This document shows, piece after piece, positions 25,573-34,884 of a stretch of DNA of 53,520 nt. The stretch covers positions 1-53,520 of the forward strand of contig JAFXUC010000017.1 of the NCBI GenBank assembly GCA_017535325.1, in the 5' to 3' direction. Made by a program: the position numbers and the translations under genes. The notes beneath the pieces are model-generated. The model did not search any database. It worked only from the letters and a program-made list of their open reading frames with translations, and was not told the origin of the DNA. Every line of letters starts with the position of its first letter. Position 1 is the first letter of the stretch. This DNA comes from Bacteroidales bacterium. GTDB taxonomy: Bacteria > Bacteroidota > Bacteroidia > Bacteroidales > UBA3824.

Positions 25573-26358
25573 ATGGAAAACACTGAACTTTTATCATCTT
25601 TTACCAAACTTTACGAAACAATCAAAACGCTGAGGAAAAAATGTCCCTGGGATTCGGTTCAGACGCCTGAAACCATCAGACCGCTGACCATAGAGGAGGT
25701 TTACGAACTCTCGGACGCTGTTTTGAAAGGCAATCCCCAGAACTTCAAAAAAGAACTCGGCGATGTTTTGCTGCATATAATTCTTTACGCCGTAATGGAG
25801 GAGGAAAAAGGCGAGTTTAATTTGAAAGACGTTTTTGAGGCATTAAACGAGAAACTTGTATTTCGTCATCCGCATATTTTCGGCGGCTACAAGGCTGAAA
25901 CGCCGGAGGAGGTTTCAAAAATGTGGGAAGAGGTAAAACTCAAAGAAAAAGGCGGTAACAAAACCGTTTTGAGCGGTATTCCAAACGCTTTGCCTTCAAT
26001 TATAAAGGCTTACAGAATTTCCGACAAGGCGTCTTCTTCGGGTTTTGACTGGCATGACAAAAGCGAGGTCTGGAACAAAGTAAAGGAAGAACTCAGCGAG
26101 TTTGAGACCGAAGTAAAAAATATGTCTCAGGAAAACGCGGAAAAAGAGTTCGGCGACATACTTTTTGCGGTTGTAAACGCGGGACGGCTTTTCGGTATTA
26201 ATTCTGATACCGCGTTGGAAAAAACAAACCAGAAATTCATTTACCGTTTCAACTATATCGAGCAAAAAGCCAAAGAGCAGGGCAAAGCGTTAAAGCAAAT
26301 GACCTTGGAAGAAATGGAGACACTTTGGCAGGAAGCGAAAAAAACGGAAGATATTTAA
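25573..26358 (+). CDS. mazG: Nucleoside triphosphate pyrophosphohydrolase MazG
   Basis: 261 residues, the usual length of two-domain MazG. It cleaves (d)NTPs to NMP and pyrophosphate and is linked to housecleaning of odd nucleotides and to (p)ppGpp levels. The first domain has CPWDSVQTPETIRPLTIEEVYEL and KELGDVLLH. The second has GFDWHDKSEVWNKVKEELSEFE and KEFGDILFAVVNAGR, the ExxE..ExxD metal sites. It starts 6 bp after the phosphatase stop, so the two are cotranscribed. Confidence 0.94.
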   Translation: MENTELLSSFTKLYETIKTLRKKCPWDSVQTPETIRPLTIEEVYELSDAVLKGNPQNFKKELGDVLLHIILYAVMEEEKGEFNLKDVFEALNEKLVFRHPHIFGGYKAETPEEVSKMWEEVKLKEKGGNKTVLSGIPNALPSIIKAYRISDKASSSGFDWHDKSEVWNKVKEELSEFETEVKNMSQENAEKEFGDILFAVVNAGRLFGINSDTALEKTNQKFIYRFNYIEQKAKEQGKALKQMTLEEMETLWQEAKKTEDI

Positions 26359-26379
26359 CCGTTTTACTAAAATTTTGCT

Positions 26380-26387
26380 TATTTTTG
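26380..26387 (+). promoter_or_regulatory. Bacteroidota -7 box for murF-alr
   Basis: TATTTTTG on the plus strand, 28 bp before ATG 26416. No good -33 element is visible. Confidence 0.45.
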
Positions 26388-26415
26388 TTGCAGATTTTTT
26401 GGAAAAATAACGGTT

Positions 26416-28686
26416 ATGAAACTTAGTATAAAAGAAATCTCAACAGCAATATCCGCTTCCGCCGTTTATGGCAATCAAGACCTTGAAGGCGAGGGAATTA
26501 TAATCCGCTCGGCTTGTACGGCGGCAATGAAAAACTCAGTGTTTTTCGACCTCAGAAAATTCAAAGACCCGGAAAAGCCGATTGAAAGAATGTACGGTTT
26601 GGGCGTCAGAATTTTTGTCGTCAAAACTTTACCCGAAAACTATGAAACCGAATTTCAAGGCGCGGCGTTTCTCATAGTTGACAACATTCCGAGGGCAGTC
26701 AACGCTTATATCTTAAAAGTGTTTTCTATGTTCAAAGGCAGGGTTATCACTGTGCCTGACAGAGAAAACTCCTGCGCCGTCAAAGACTGGATGTACACTT
26801 TGCTGAAACCTGATTATAAGGTTTTTACAACTTTGAGGTATGTCAGCGAACTCGACTTTTTGGAAAACGTTTCGCTTTTGAGTGATGATTTTCAGGCGGC
26901 TATACTGCAAATTCCCGACAGGTACGAGTTTACTTCAATCGGCGAACTCGAAAAACTTGACGATGTGATTTTTGAGGAGGACGAATTTTCGTACACCTCA
27001 AAAATAAAGGAAAAAAACACCGACATCACGCTTGAATACCGCGACAAAAAATTCACGGTAACTATTCCTTTTTGCGACAACATTCACGCCGAAGACGCCG
27101 TTCACTGTCTGTGCTATTTAGTAAAAAGCGGTCTTTATAAGGAAAGCCACAAAAAGGTTTTCGAGACTCTCAGCCTTCCCGACGACCAGATAAAAATGCG
27201 CGACGCGGAGTTCAACATGGGACTGATTTCGTGTTTTTCTTCCGTCAACAATCTGTATTCGATTTCCAAAACTTTTGACTTTTTGGCGCGTCAGCATCAG
27301 TTTGAAGGGCGTTTCGCGGTGATTAAAAATCCCGATTTTGAAAACCTCAGCGCGGAAGAGTTTTTTGAAGGACTCTTTTTCCTTGCCAAAAGTGCTGAAA
27401 TCAGAAAAATAATTTTTATCGGATATTTCTCGCAAATTCCTTATAACGAGGATATTAGAATTACAAAATACGATACGGTTCAGGATTATATCAACAATTT
27501 CAGTTACGGAGAATATCAGAATTACGGCATAATTTTCAAGGGCGAAAAGTATGAGGATTTTGCCGACGTTTTCGACTTTTTCAACATCGGCAACCACGAT
27601 ACTGTTTTGGAGGTTTCGCTGACGGCTCTAAAACACAACCTCAATTATTACCGCTCGCTTTTGCAGCCGCAGACCAAGATGATTGCGATGGTAAAGGCAA
27701 ACTGTTACGGCTCAGGTACTTATCAGTTGGCAAACACTTTGGAAAACAACTCAGTGGATTATCTTTGCGTGGCTTTTGCCGAAGAAGGCATCGCATTAAG
27801 ACGGCGCAACATAAAGTTGCCTATAATTGTCATGAATTATGACCTCAGAAATTATAAGCAGTTGGCAAACTACCGTCTTGAACCCGTACTTTTTTCAACG
27901 GAAAGAACCGAAAAATTCATAGAAATTCTGCGGTCCAAGAATATAAAACATTACCCTGTTCATATAAAACTTGATACTGGAATGCACCGTTCGGGTTTTA
28001 TGCCGGAAGAGTTGGACGATTTTTGCGCACTTGTCAACCAAAACAAGGACGTTTTGGATTTGAAGTCGGTGTTTACGCATTTTGTGGCGGCAGACGACGA
28101 AACGGAAGACAGTTTTTCTGTGCTTCAAACCGAGCGTTTTACTTCAATGGCTGACACTGTTTGCGCGAAAACCGGCTTAAAACCGTTAAGACATATTTGC
28201 AACTCGGTCGGAATTGAGCGTCTGAGGCAGTATCAGTTTGACATGGTAAGGCTCGGCATCGGACTTTACGGCGTGGCTTATCAGGCAACGGACAAGTTGA
28301 TGGGCATTTCAAAATGGAAAACCAACATTGTCCAGATAAAAAACATCGCAAAAACCGAAACAGTGGGCTACAACCGCCGCGGCAAAATCTCTGAGGATTC
28401 GCGTATCGCGCTTATTCCCGTAGGTTATGCCGACGGTCTTAACAGAAAGTTCGGCAACGGCAATCTGTTTGTTGAAATTAATTCAAAACGCGCACCCATA
28501 ATCGGCAATATTTGTATGGATATGTGCATGGTCAACATCACGGGCATAGATTGCAAAGTAGGAGACGAGGTTGTAATTTTTTCAACAAACAAAAAACTTA
28601 TTGAAATGGCAAACTCAATAGGCACAATACCTTACGAGATTTTAACGGGTATAAGCCAGAGGGTAAAACGTGTTTATGTGGAATAA
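26416..28686 (+). CDS. MurF-Alr fusion with a degenerate MurF half and an intact alanine racemase
   Basis: 756 residues. Residues ~1-390 align along the MurF (D-Ala-D-Ala adding ligase) half of the fusion found across Bacteroidota. However, the ATP-binding GxxGKT loop reads VITVPDRENSCAVKDW (110-125), the uridine-nucleotide TDSR motif reads IRSAC, and the half is shorter than a working MurF (~450). It is probably inactive as a ligase. Residues ~395-756 are a complete PLP-dependent alanine racemase: PLP lysine K427 (MVKANCYGSG), HIKLDTGMHRSGF, GIGLYG, and catalytic Y652 (ETVGYNRRG). The Alr half supplies D-alanine for peptidoglycan. A free-standing murF would be required elsewhere. The gene has its own weak promoter. 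Confidence 0.88.
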   Translation: MKLSIKEISTAISASAVYGNQDLEGEGIIIRSACTAAMKNSVFFDLRKFKDPEKPIERMYGLGVRIFVVKTLPENYETEFQGAAFLIVDNIPRAVNAYILKVFSMFKGRVITVPDRENSCAVKDWMYTLLKPDYKVFTTLRYVSELDFLENVSLLSDDFQAAILQIPDRYEFTSIGELEKLDDVIFEEDEFSYTSKIKEKNTDITLEYRDKKFTVTIPFCDNIHAEDAVHCLCYLVKSGLYKESHKKVFETLSLPDDQIKMRDAEFNMGLISCFSSVNNLYSISKTFDFLARQHQFEGRFAVIKNPDFENLSAEEFFEGLFFLAKSAEIRKIIFIGYFSQIPYNEDIRITKYDTVQDYINNFSYGEYQNYGIIFKGEKYEDFADVFDFFNIGNHDTVLEVSLTALKHNLNYYRSLLQPQTKMIAMVKANCYGSGTYQLANTLENNSVDYLCVAFAEEGIALRRRNIKLPIIVMNYDLRNYKQLANYRLEPVLFSTERTEKFIEILRSKNIKHYPVHIKLDTGMHRSGFMPEELDDFCALVNQNKDVLDLKSVFTHFVAADDETEDSFSVLQTERFTSMADTVCAKTGLKPLRHICNSVGIERLRQYQFDMVRLGIGLYGVAYQATDKLMGISKWKTNIVQIKNIAKTETVGYNRRGKISEDSRIALIPVGYADGLNRKFGNGNLFVEINSKRAPIIGNICMDMCMVNITGIDCKVGDEVVIFSTNKKLIEMANSIGTIPYEILTGISQRVKRVYVE

Positions 28687-28774
28687 CTGAAAAAATAAAA
28701 AAACTCCGCTAAAACGTTTTATAACTCAGGGTGTTCCGCCGTTTTTAAGTTTTTTTTTGAAAAAAAATCGAAAA

Positions 28775-28782
28775 TAATTTTG
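28775..28782 (+). promoter_or_regulatory. Bacteroidota -7 box for xer-hpf
   Basis: TAATTTTG on the plus strand, 13 bp before ATG 28796, so the leader is very short. The TTTG at 28756-28759 is only 15 bp upstream of it. Confidence 0.45.
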
Positions 28783-28795
28783 TCAGTTCAAAAAA

Positions 28796-29680
28796 ATGTT
28801 TCTAAATTTAGATACTGAAATTTTAACGGTTTTTGAAGATTATCTGAAATACGAAAGGCGTTACAGTCCGCACACTGTGATTGCATATATTTCGGATTTG
28901 GAAGAGTTTTTTCAGCATTACAAAAAAGAGATGTTTTCTTCGGATTTGAGCCTTGTTGACTCAAAAATCATAAAGCACTGGCTGATGACTCTGAAAACGG
29001 AAGGCTTTTCGCCGGTAACGGTCAACAGAAAACTTTCGGCGTTAAGAAAGTTTTTCAAGTGGGCTGTCTCCAAGGGCGAAATTGAAAAAAGTCCGACCGA
29101 GGGAATCAAAAACGTTAAAAAGCCTGTACGTCTGCCGCAGTTTGTCCCGGAAGAAAAAATGGACAATTTGCTTGACAACGCGCCTTTGTTTCAGGAGGTT
29201 GACGAGGGGTACAGGGACAGGCTCATTTTGGAACTGTTTTACGACACGGGTATCCGGGAGTCGGAACTTATTAATATAAAGTGCGGCGATGTTGACAGAA
29301 AAAATCTCAGCATAACGGTTCACGGCAAAGGCAACAAAACCCGTATGATTCCCCTCAGCAGGGAATTGCTTGAAAAACTGCAACCTTTGTTTGCGGGGCT
29401 TGACGATTATTTGTTCAGGACTAAAAACGGCAAAAAAATGTACGCCAAGTTGGTGTACAGAATTGTTAAGAAGTATCTTGAAACAACGGAAAGCGTTACG
29501 CAGAACTCGCCACATATTTTGCGGCACAGTTTTGCGACGGCTCTTTTGAACAACGGTGCGGACATTAACGCGATAAAAGAATTGTTGGGACATGCTAATT
29601 TGCAGGCAACGCAGATTTACACGCATACAACATACGAACAATTAAGTAAAATATATAAACACGCCCACCCCCGGGCATAA
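28796..29680 (+). CDS. Tyrosine recombinase XerC/XerD family
   Basis: 294 residues, the usual Xer length. It has an N-terminal SAM-like DNA-binding domain (residues ~5-95) and a C-terminal catalytic domain with the full set R154 (TGIRESEL), K178 (HGKGNK), H240-x-x-R243 (HILRHSFAT), H266 (LLGHANLQ) and nucleophile Y275 (TQIYTH). It is the housekeeping type that resolves chromosome dimers at dif. The pairing with hpf directly downstream is a conserved Bacteroidota arrangement, which argues against an integrase of a mobile element. Whether XerC or XerD cannot be decided from one copy. Confidence 0.92.
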   Translation: MFLNLDTEILTVFEDYLKYERRYSPHTVIAYISDLEEFFQHYKKEMFSSDLSLVDSKIIKHWLMTLKTEGFSPVTVNRKLSALRKFFKWAVSKGEIEKSPTEGIKNVKKPVRLPQFVPEEKMDNLLDNAPLFQEVDEGYRDRLILELFYDTGIRESELINIKCGDVDRKNLSITVHGKGNKTRMIPLSRELLEKLQPLFAGLDDYLFRTKNGKKMYAKLVYRIVKKYLETTESVTQNSPHILRHSFATALLNNGADINAIKELLGHANLQATQIYTHTTYEQLSKIYKHAHPRA

Positions 29681-29700
29681 AAACAATGGAGGAAAAGAAT

Positions 29701-30000
29701 ATGAACGTAACAATTGAATCTATTCACTTTAATGCAGATGCGAAGCTCGAAGAGTTCATTCAGAACAAAGTCGCAAAATTGGCGCAGGTTGCCGACGACA
29801 TTATCAAAGCGGAAGTTTATCTGTCTTTGGAGCGTTCGCAAAGTAAGAATTATGACAGCAAAGTAGCAAAAATCCGCGTGGAAGTTCCCGGAGCGGACAT
29901 TTTTGCGGAGAAATCGACAAAGGCTTTTGAGGAGTCTGTTGATACCGCTTTGGAAGCGTTGCGTATTCAACTGCTGAAACGTAAAGAAAAACAGAAATAA
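29701..30000 (+). CDS. hpf: Ribosome hibernation-promoting factor (HPF/RaiA family)
   Basis: 99 residues from ATG 29701. An ATG five codons upstream (29686) lies directly before GGAGG at 29688-29692. That GGAGG is a well-placed ribosome binding site for 29701, so the later start is chosen. It is a short-form HPF: MNVTIESIHFNADAKLEEFIQNKV, then the SKVAKIRVEVPGADIFAEK strand and the FEESVDTALEALRIQLLKRKEK helix with a basic tail. It binds 30S subunits and inactivates ribosomes in stationary phase. It follows the xer stop by 20 bp. Confidence 0.93.
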   Translation: MNVTIESIHFNADAKLEEFIQNKVAKLAQVADDIIKAEVYLSLERSQSKNYDSKVAKIRVEVPGADIFAEKSTKAFEESVDTALEALRIQLLKRKEKQK

Positions 30001-30027
30001 TCTCTTAACGAAATTTTTTAATAAAAA

Positions 30028-30082
30028 ACGAGTCTGTCTAAAAAATCTGAAAGTTACCTTTTAGACAGACTCGTGTTTTTTT
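30028..30082. terminator. Bidirectional terminator between hpf and susD
   Basis: A perfect 16-bp stem (ACGAGTCTGTCTAAAA, 30028-30043, against 30059-30074) is followed by a T run on the plus strand and preceded by an A run. It ends both the xer-hpf and the converging susCD transcripts. Confidence 0.88.
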
Positions 30083-31754
30083 ATTTATACCCTGGATTTT
30101 GTTCCAAGACGGCGTCCTTGTTGAGTTGAATTTCCGACAAAGGAATCGGCAAAAGCGTGTGAACATTTGCATCAAACCCCGTAATCTTTTTTTCTTCAAC
30201 GCCTTCGGGATATTGTGTTACCATCATATTGACCCTTTCTGCAAGTTTTCCCGTTCTGCAAAGAGTGTAACGGCGGTTTTCCTCGCCGACAAGTTCGCGG
30301 ATTCTTTCGTCAAGAATAAAATCCAATGACATTTCCGCCGCCGAAACTTTGCCCGCTTCCGAGTTTCCGCTTTCCGCTCTGAACGTCTTGAATGCGCGGT
30401 CTCTTAACACGTTAATATCGTCTGCCGCGCCCTGAGCGTTGCCCGACAAAACACGCGCCTCGGCTCTCAACAAATAAGCGTCAGAAAGACGCATCAAGGG
30501 CCAGTCTTTTATCAGAGCCCAGCCAAAATCGTCCGTAACGTCGTAACCGCCCCATTTCGTACAATGCGGATACATAATCGCCAGAGTGTCAGCCGCTGCC
30601 CAATGAACCAAATCGCCGGTTTTGACCGTGATTTGTGTTGCGCCGGGAGTGTCTTCCGAAACTTTGAAACCGTCTGCGTCTATCCAAATCGTTTCCTGAA
30701 AACCGGGTTTGTTGTAATAAAGTTTGCGGCGTATGTTGTGGTTGGAGTTTCTGATGTCGCCCTCCTGATAAACGCCGTATTTTACATAATTGCTGAGCCT
30801 TAATCTGCCGTTTCCGCGTCCGCCCAAAGAATCGGCGTTAACCATTCCGCTCAACTTATGAAAAGCCGCAACCCAGTTTCTGCGCTGTTGAGGCGCGTTG
30901 ACCGTGCCGCCCGGAACCGTGTTGTTGTATTCCATTTGAAAAACCCAGATGCCTTCCGTATTGCCCTGACTTCTGCGCTGGTTGCCCCAACGGAACATAT
31001 CGCTGTAATAGTCGCCGTTGTCTGTAAGAAATTTGCCGTAACGCTCCTGAATCAGGCTGTAATGACCTTCTTCAATCACGGGCGAAACAATGTTTTCCGC
31101 CTCCTGAATTTTGCCCATTCTGAGAAATGCCTCCGCAGCAAGTATCCGCGCACAGTCTTTGTTTATTCTGTTTTGCGTAACCGTCTGGTCTACTTCCGGA
31201 AGATTGGCAACGGCATCGGTCAAATCTGCCGTTATGACAGCGTCTGTTTTTGAAATTTCGTCCCTTATATAATCGGTTCTCGGTGTTGAAGTGCTTTCGG
31301 TAACAAGCGGCACTTTGCCCCAAAACGTTACTAACATGTTGTAAGCGTAGGCACGGAAAAACTGCGCCTCGGCTTTTTCTGCCTGAGAAGCCTTTTCTGA
31401 GGAAATTATAATGTTGGCATTGTTGATAATCGCGTAAAGCGATGTCCACAAGTGGCTTACACCCGCATTTTCGGAATTCAGCGAAGCGTATTGATAAAAC
31501 GGAATTTCAACGCCCTGAACGTCTCCCGGTGCGCCGACATCCGTTCCGTCCTGAAAACAGCCGACAAAACCCTGTGAATCAGACCAGCCCCAAAGTTCAG
31601 CAAACTGTCTGTGAAGCCCGATTATTTTTGCCGGAACGTCGTCTACGTCAACCGAATACGACGAATACATTTTCTCTTCCAAAAAATCCTTGCTGCACGA
31701 GGTTACTGTCAAAGCAGCGGCGGCAGCAGTATATATAAGTTTTTGTAATTTCAT
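30081..31754 (-). CDS. SusD/RagB-family glycan-binding lipoprotein
   Basis: 557 residues with a lipoprotein signal (MKLQKLIYTAAAAALTVTSC, Cys20). The mature part has the SusD helical repeats: LWTSLYAIINNANIII, EAQFFRAYAYNMLVTFWGKVPLV, and the C-terminal block LDFILDERIRELVGEENRRYTLCR, with the ending LLPIPLSEIQLNKDAVLEQNPGY. It binds oligosaccharide or peptide ligand on the cell surface and forms a lid on its SusC partner, encoded 11 bp upstream. No glycosidase, sensor or sigma/anti-sigma gene is next to this pair, so the ligand cannot be inferred. Confidence 0.93.
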   Translation of the reverse strand: MKLQKLIYTAAAAALTVTSCSKDFLEEKMYSSYSVDVDDVPAKIIGLHRQFAELWGWSDSQGFVGCFQDGTDVGAPGDVQGVEIPFYQYASLNSENAGVSHLWTSLYAIINNANIIISSEKASQAEKAEAQFFRAYAYNMLVTFWGKVPLVTESTSTPRTDYIRDEISKTDAVITADLTDAVANLPEVDQTVTQNRINKDCARILAAEAFLRMGKIQEAENIVSPVIEEGHYSLIQERYGKFLTDNGDYYSDMFRWGNQRRSQGNTEGIWVFQMEYNNTVPGGTVNAPQQRRNWVAAFHKLSGMVNADSLGGRGNGRLRLSNYVKYGVYQEGDIRNSNHNIRRKLYYNKPGFQETIWIDADGFKVSEDTPGATQITVKTGDLVHWAAADTLAIMYPHCTKWGGYDVTDDFGWALIKDWPLMRLSDAYLLRAEARVLSGNAQGAADDINVLRDRAFKTFRAESGNSEAGKVSAAEMSLDFILDERIRELVGEENRRYTLCRTGKLAERVNMMVTQYPEGVEEKKITGFDANVHTLLPIPLSEIQLNKDAVLEQNPGYK

Positions 31755-31765
31755 AATAGTCTTGA

Positions 31766-34700
31766 TTAAAAAGTTATGTTCATACCGAAAATTACGCTTT
31801 TTGTCATCGGATAATTTCTTTCATAATTACTGTAACCGCGGCGCGCCAAAACAACTTCCGGATCCCAGCCTACCCATTTTGTGAAAGTTGCGAGGTTTCT
31901 GCCCGTAGCGTAAAGCGTTACCGAACCTAAATGCATTGCATCGGAAAGCCTCTGCGGAAAAGTATAACTGAGAGTTACGTCCTTTATTCGCGTAAAACTT
32001 GCGTCCGAAGGATAGTTGTAACCGTTACGGTTGGAAGTTTTTGAAAGCGAACGGTATTCGTTGCTGCGGTTTTCAGGTGTCCAGTACCCGATTTCCGTCG
32101 TGAAGTTTCTGCGTCCCATTTCGTCGGAAGCCGCAGCCAAAAGCGGGTTGTATTGTTTAACGCCCTGAACCGTGGTTATGAAAACCGTCAGCGTAATGCC
32201 TTTGTACGTTAAAGTGTTGGTTAAGCCGGCAGTCCATTTCGGAGAAGTCTGACCCTGAATGGTCTTGTCTTCTTCGGGAGTGATTTTGCCGTCGCCGTTG
32301 ATGTCGCGGAGTTTTACGTCGCCTGCCTGAGCCTCAGGATCCCAATTCAAATGCTCTCCTCTATTAATTTCGTCATCTTGCCAAATGCCTACCATTTCGT
32401 AATCATAAACCACGCCTATCGGTTCGCCTATAAACCAACGGTTGCCAATGTCGTCTTTGCCGTCGCCGTAGAGGTCTATGATTTTGTTTTTGTTAGCCGA
32501 CAACACCAATGAGGTCTGCCACAGAAAACCGGCTTTGTCGATGTTGTGAGTGTTGAGCGTAAACTCTACGCCGATATTTTGAGTTTCACCGATGTTGGTC
32601 ATAACGTTTTGATAACCTGAAACTTTCGGAAGGTTTCTGTTCAAAAGCAAATCCGTTGTGTTGGATTTGTAGAGGTCAATTGTTCCTGTAAATCTGTTCT
32701 GATAAAGTCCGAAATCAATACCGAGGTTAACGGTTCTTGTTGTTTCCCAAGAGAGACCTGAGTTTCCCATTTCGTTTTTAGCCCAGATTGCGGCGGAGGA
32801 TTTGCCGTCCATTGCAAGAAGTCCGTTGTCCATTTTACCGATTGTTCTGTAAACTGAAATTGCCTCGTTGCCGGCTTTTCCGTATGAAACTCTGAGTTTA
32901 AGGGCGTTGAGCCTTTCGTTGAAATTTTCCATAAACTTTTCGCTCGAAATGTTCCAGCCCAAAGCCACGGACGGGAATACGCCGAATTTGTTGTCAGAGC
33001 CGAAAACCGAAGAACCGTCCCTTCTGACCGTAAAAGTAAACAAATAACGGCTTGCGTAAGAGTAGTTCAGCCTGCCCATCTGAGATACTGAGTTGTATTG
33101 GTCGGAATATGAGGCGGAAGTCTGTGTTTCCGCACTTCCGAGGTTGTGCCAGAGAAGGTCTTCGTTGATGAACTTTTCGCCTGCCGCCTCGTTTTTATGG
33201 TATTTTCTGCCGCCTGAGGCGTAGAGAAGTGTCAAGTCCAAATGATGGTGGTCAAGAAAATCCTTGTTGTATCCGATAATGTTTTCTGCGGTGAAACTCT
33301 GCGTTTCGGCGTTGAAAATGTAGCCGTAACCGCCGTTGAGATTGTCCTGCTCAACGCCGTTGAAATACGCGCTGCGCTCCGGAATAAAAGCGTAACCGAG
33401 GTTGAAACGGTAGTTGAGACCGCTGAGCAGACTTGCCATTTTGCCGAAATCAATTTCAGCAAACCCGTTGAGGTTGATGTTCCAAGAGCGGCGTTCATGG
33501 TCCTGATTGACGTCTCTCATCGGGTTGAAAAACAGTTTTTCGCTTGCCATCGGATAGACGCAGTATGAGCCGTCCTCTTCGTAAACCTGTCCGTAAGGGC
33601 TCATCGCCTCAGCCATAAGGAAGTTGACACGTCCGCCGTCTTTGTTGTGTGAGACGATGTAGGAGTTTGTGCCGGCTTTAAGATAGTTTGTAACCTCGGC
33701 GTCAATATTGGTTCTGAAAGAAAACCTTCTGTAATTGTAACCTTTCAGAATACCTTTTTCGTCCATGTAATCGCCTGAGACATAATAATGTATATTGTCG
33801 AAACCTCCGCTGATTGTAACGTTGTGGTCCTGGATAACGCCCGTCTGAGACGCCATGTCGTAAATCCAGTCAGTTTCTATTCCGGCGGCTTGGTTGGCGG
33901 CTTCGGCTTCGTTTTTAACAAAGTCGTTGAACATGGTTTCGCCCGGATTTTGAGCAACATAATCCCTGTAACGCTGCGAAATCTGTTCGCCGTTGCAGAA
34001 ATCAAGTTTGTTGGAAAAAGTTTCCGCGCCGAAATATCCGTTGTAAGTAACTTTCGGTTTGCCTTCCACACCGCTTTTTGTGGTGATAAGGATAACGCCG
34101 TTGGCTCCGTTGGTTCCGTAGATTGCGGTTGCGGAGGCGTCTTTTAAGATTTCGACTGATTCTATGTCGCCCGGATTAATATCGTTGAGCGAGCCGCCGC
34201 TTTTGCTGATAGGAATACCGTCAACCACAACGTAAGGACTTGTGCCGGCGTTGATTGAGTTGCGTCCTCGGATTAAGGTCAGAGGCTCTTCGCCCGGAAT
34301 AGACGATGACTGCGTAATGGTGATTCCCGCTGCCGAGCCTTGAACCGCCTGCATGACGTTTGTTACCGGCAGTTTTGAAAGCCTTTCGTTGTCAACGGAG
34401 GTTACCGAACCCGTAACGTCGGATTTTTTCTGAACTCCGTAGCCTACGACTACGACTTCTTCCAAGTCAACTTCGCTTTCCTTTAAGGAAATGTTAATAA
34501 TCTGCCCCGGCGAGAAATATATTTCCTGCGAGATGTATCCGACACAGGAGATTACGAGTGTACCCGACTCGTGGGCGTTGAGGGTGTAGTTGCCTTCAAA
34601 ATCTGTGATTGTTCCGACGGTAGTACCTTTGATGTAAACGGTTGCGCCGACAACCGGCTCACCTTGCAAATCTGTAATATGACCTCTCACAGGCGTTGTT

Positions 34701-34795
34701 TGGCGGATGTTTTCGATAATTTGCGCGGCTTCGGCTGTTTCAGGAAAAAGAAGTCCCGCGGCAAAGCATAATGACAAAACTTTTAAACAATTCAT
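31766..34795 (-). CDS. SusC/RagA-family TonB-dependent outer-membrane transporter
   Basis: 1009 residues from ATG 34795 (MNCLKVLSLCFAAGLLFPET signal peptide). The frame extends eight codons further, but the promoter box at 34817-34824 favours this start. The order is an N-terminal carboxypeptidase-regulatory-like domain (RGHITDLQGEPVVGATVYIKG), the SusC signature LEEVVVVGYGVQKKSDVTGSV, a plug domain with LRGRNSINAGTSPYVVVDG and GTNGANGVILITTK, then a long 22-strand barrel ending in MTKSVIFGMNITF. It imports the ligand captured by SusD using TonB energy. There is no anti-sigma-interacting STN extension, consistent with the lack of local regulators. Confidence 0.94.
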   Translation of the reverse strand: MNCLKVLSLCFAAGLLFPETAEAAQIIENIRQTTPVRGHITDLQGEPVVGATVYIKGTTVGTITDFEGNYTLNAHESGTLVISCVGYISQEIYFSPGQIINISLKESEVDLEEVVVVGYGVQKKSDVTGSVTSVDNERLSKLPVTNVMQAVQGSAAGITITQSSSIPGEEPLTLIRGRNSINAGTSPYVVVDGIPISKSGGSLNDINPGDIESVEILKDASATAIYGTNGANGVILITTKSGVEGKPKVTYNGYFGAETFSNKLDFCNGEQISQRYRDYVAQNPGETMFNDFVKNEAEAANQAAGIETDWIYDMASQTGVIQDHNVTISGGFDNIHYYVSGDYMDEKGILKGYNYRRFSFRTNIDAEVTNYLKAGTNSYIVSHNKDGGRVNFLMAEAMSPYGQVYEEDGSYCVYPMASEKLFFNPMRDVNQDHERRSWNINLNGFAEIDFGKMASLLSGLNYRFNLGYAFIPERSAYFNGVEQDNLNGGYGYIFNAETQSFTAENIIGYNKDFLDHHHLDLTLLYASGGRKYHKNEAAGEKFINEDLLWHNLGSAETQTSASYSDQYNSVSQMGRLNYSYASRYLFTFTVRRDGSSVFGSDNKFGVFPSVALGWNISSEKFMENFNERLNALKLRVSYGKAGNEAISVYRTIGKMDNGLLAMDGKSSAAIWAKNEMGNSGLSWETTRTVNLGIDFGLYQNRFTGTIDLYKSNTTDLLLNRNLPKVSGYQNVMTNIGETQNIGVEFTLNTHNIDKAGFLWQTSLVLSANKNKIIDLYGDGKDDIGNRWFIGEPIGVVYDYEMVGIWQDDEINRGEHLNWDPEAQAGDVKLRDINGDGKITPEEDKTIQGQTSPKWTAGLTNTLTYKGITLTVFITTVQGVKQYNPLLAAASDEMGRRNFTTEIGYWTPENRSNEYRSLSKTSNRNGYNYPSDASFTRIKDVTLSYTFPQRLSDAMHLGSVTLYATGRNLATFTKWVGWDPEVVLARRGYSNYERNYPMTKSVIFGMNITF

Positions 34796-34816
34796 ATTAA
34801 GTCGTATTTGATGCCG

Positions 34817-34824
34817 CAAAAATA
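34817..34824 (-). promoter_or_regulatory. Bacteroidota -7 box for susCD
   Basis: TATTTTTGCGG on the minus strand, 21 bp before the susC ATG. Confidence 0.5.
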
Positions 34825-34884
34825 CGAAAAAATGTTAATTAAAATTAATTCCCTATATTAATTTTAATTATCATTTATCTTACC

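Noticed and set aside
28796..29680. Integrase of a mobile element
   Set aside because: The tyrosine recombinase is of Xer length, lies beside hpf in a conserved housekeeping arrangement, and no attachment-site repeats or cargo genes surround it.
30081..34795. Linking this SusCD pair to xylan use
   Set aside because: It is 17 kb from the xylan genes, has no adjacent glycosidase or regulator, and its ligand cannot be inferred.
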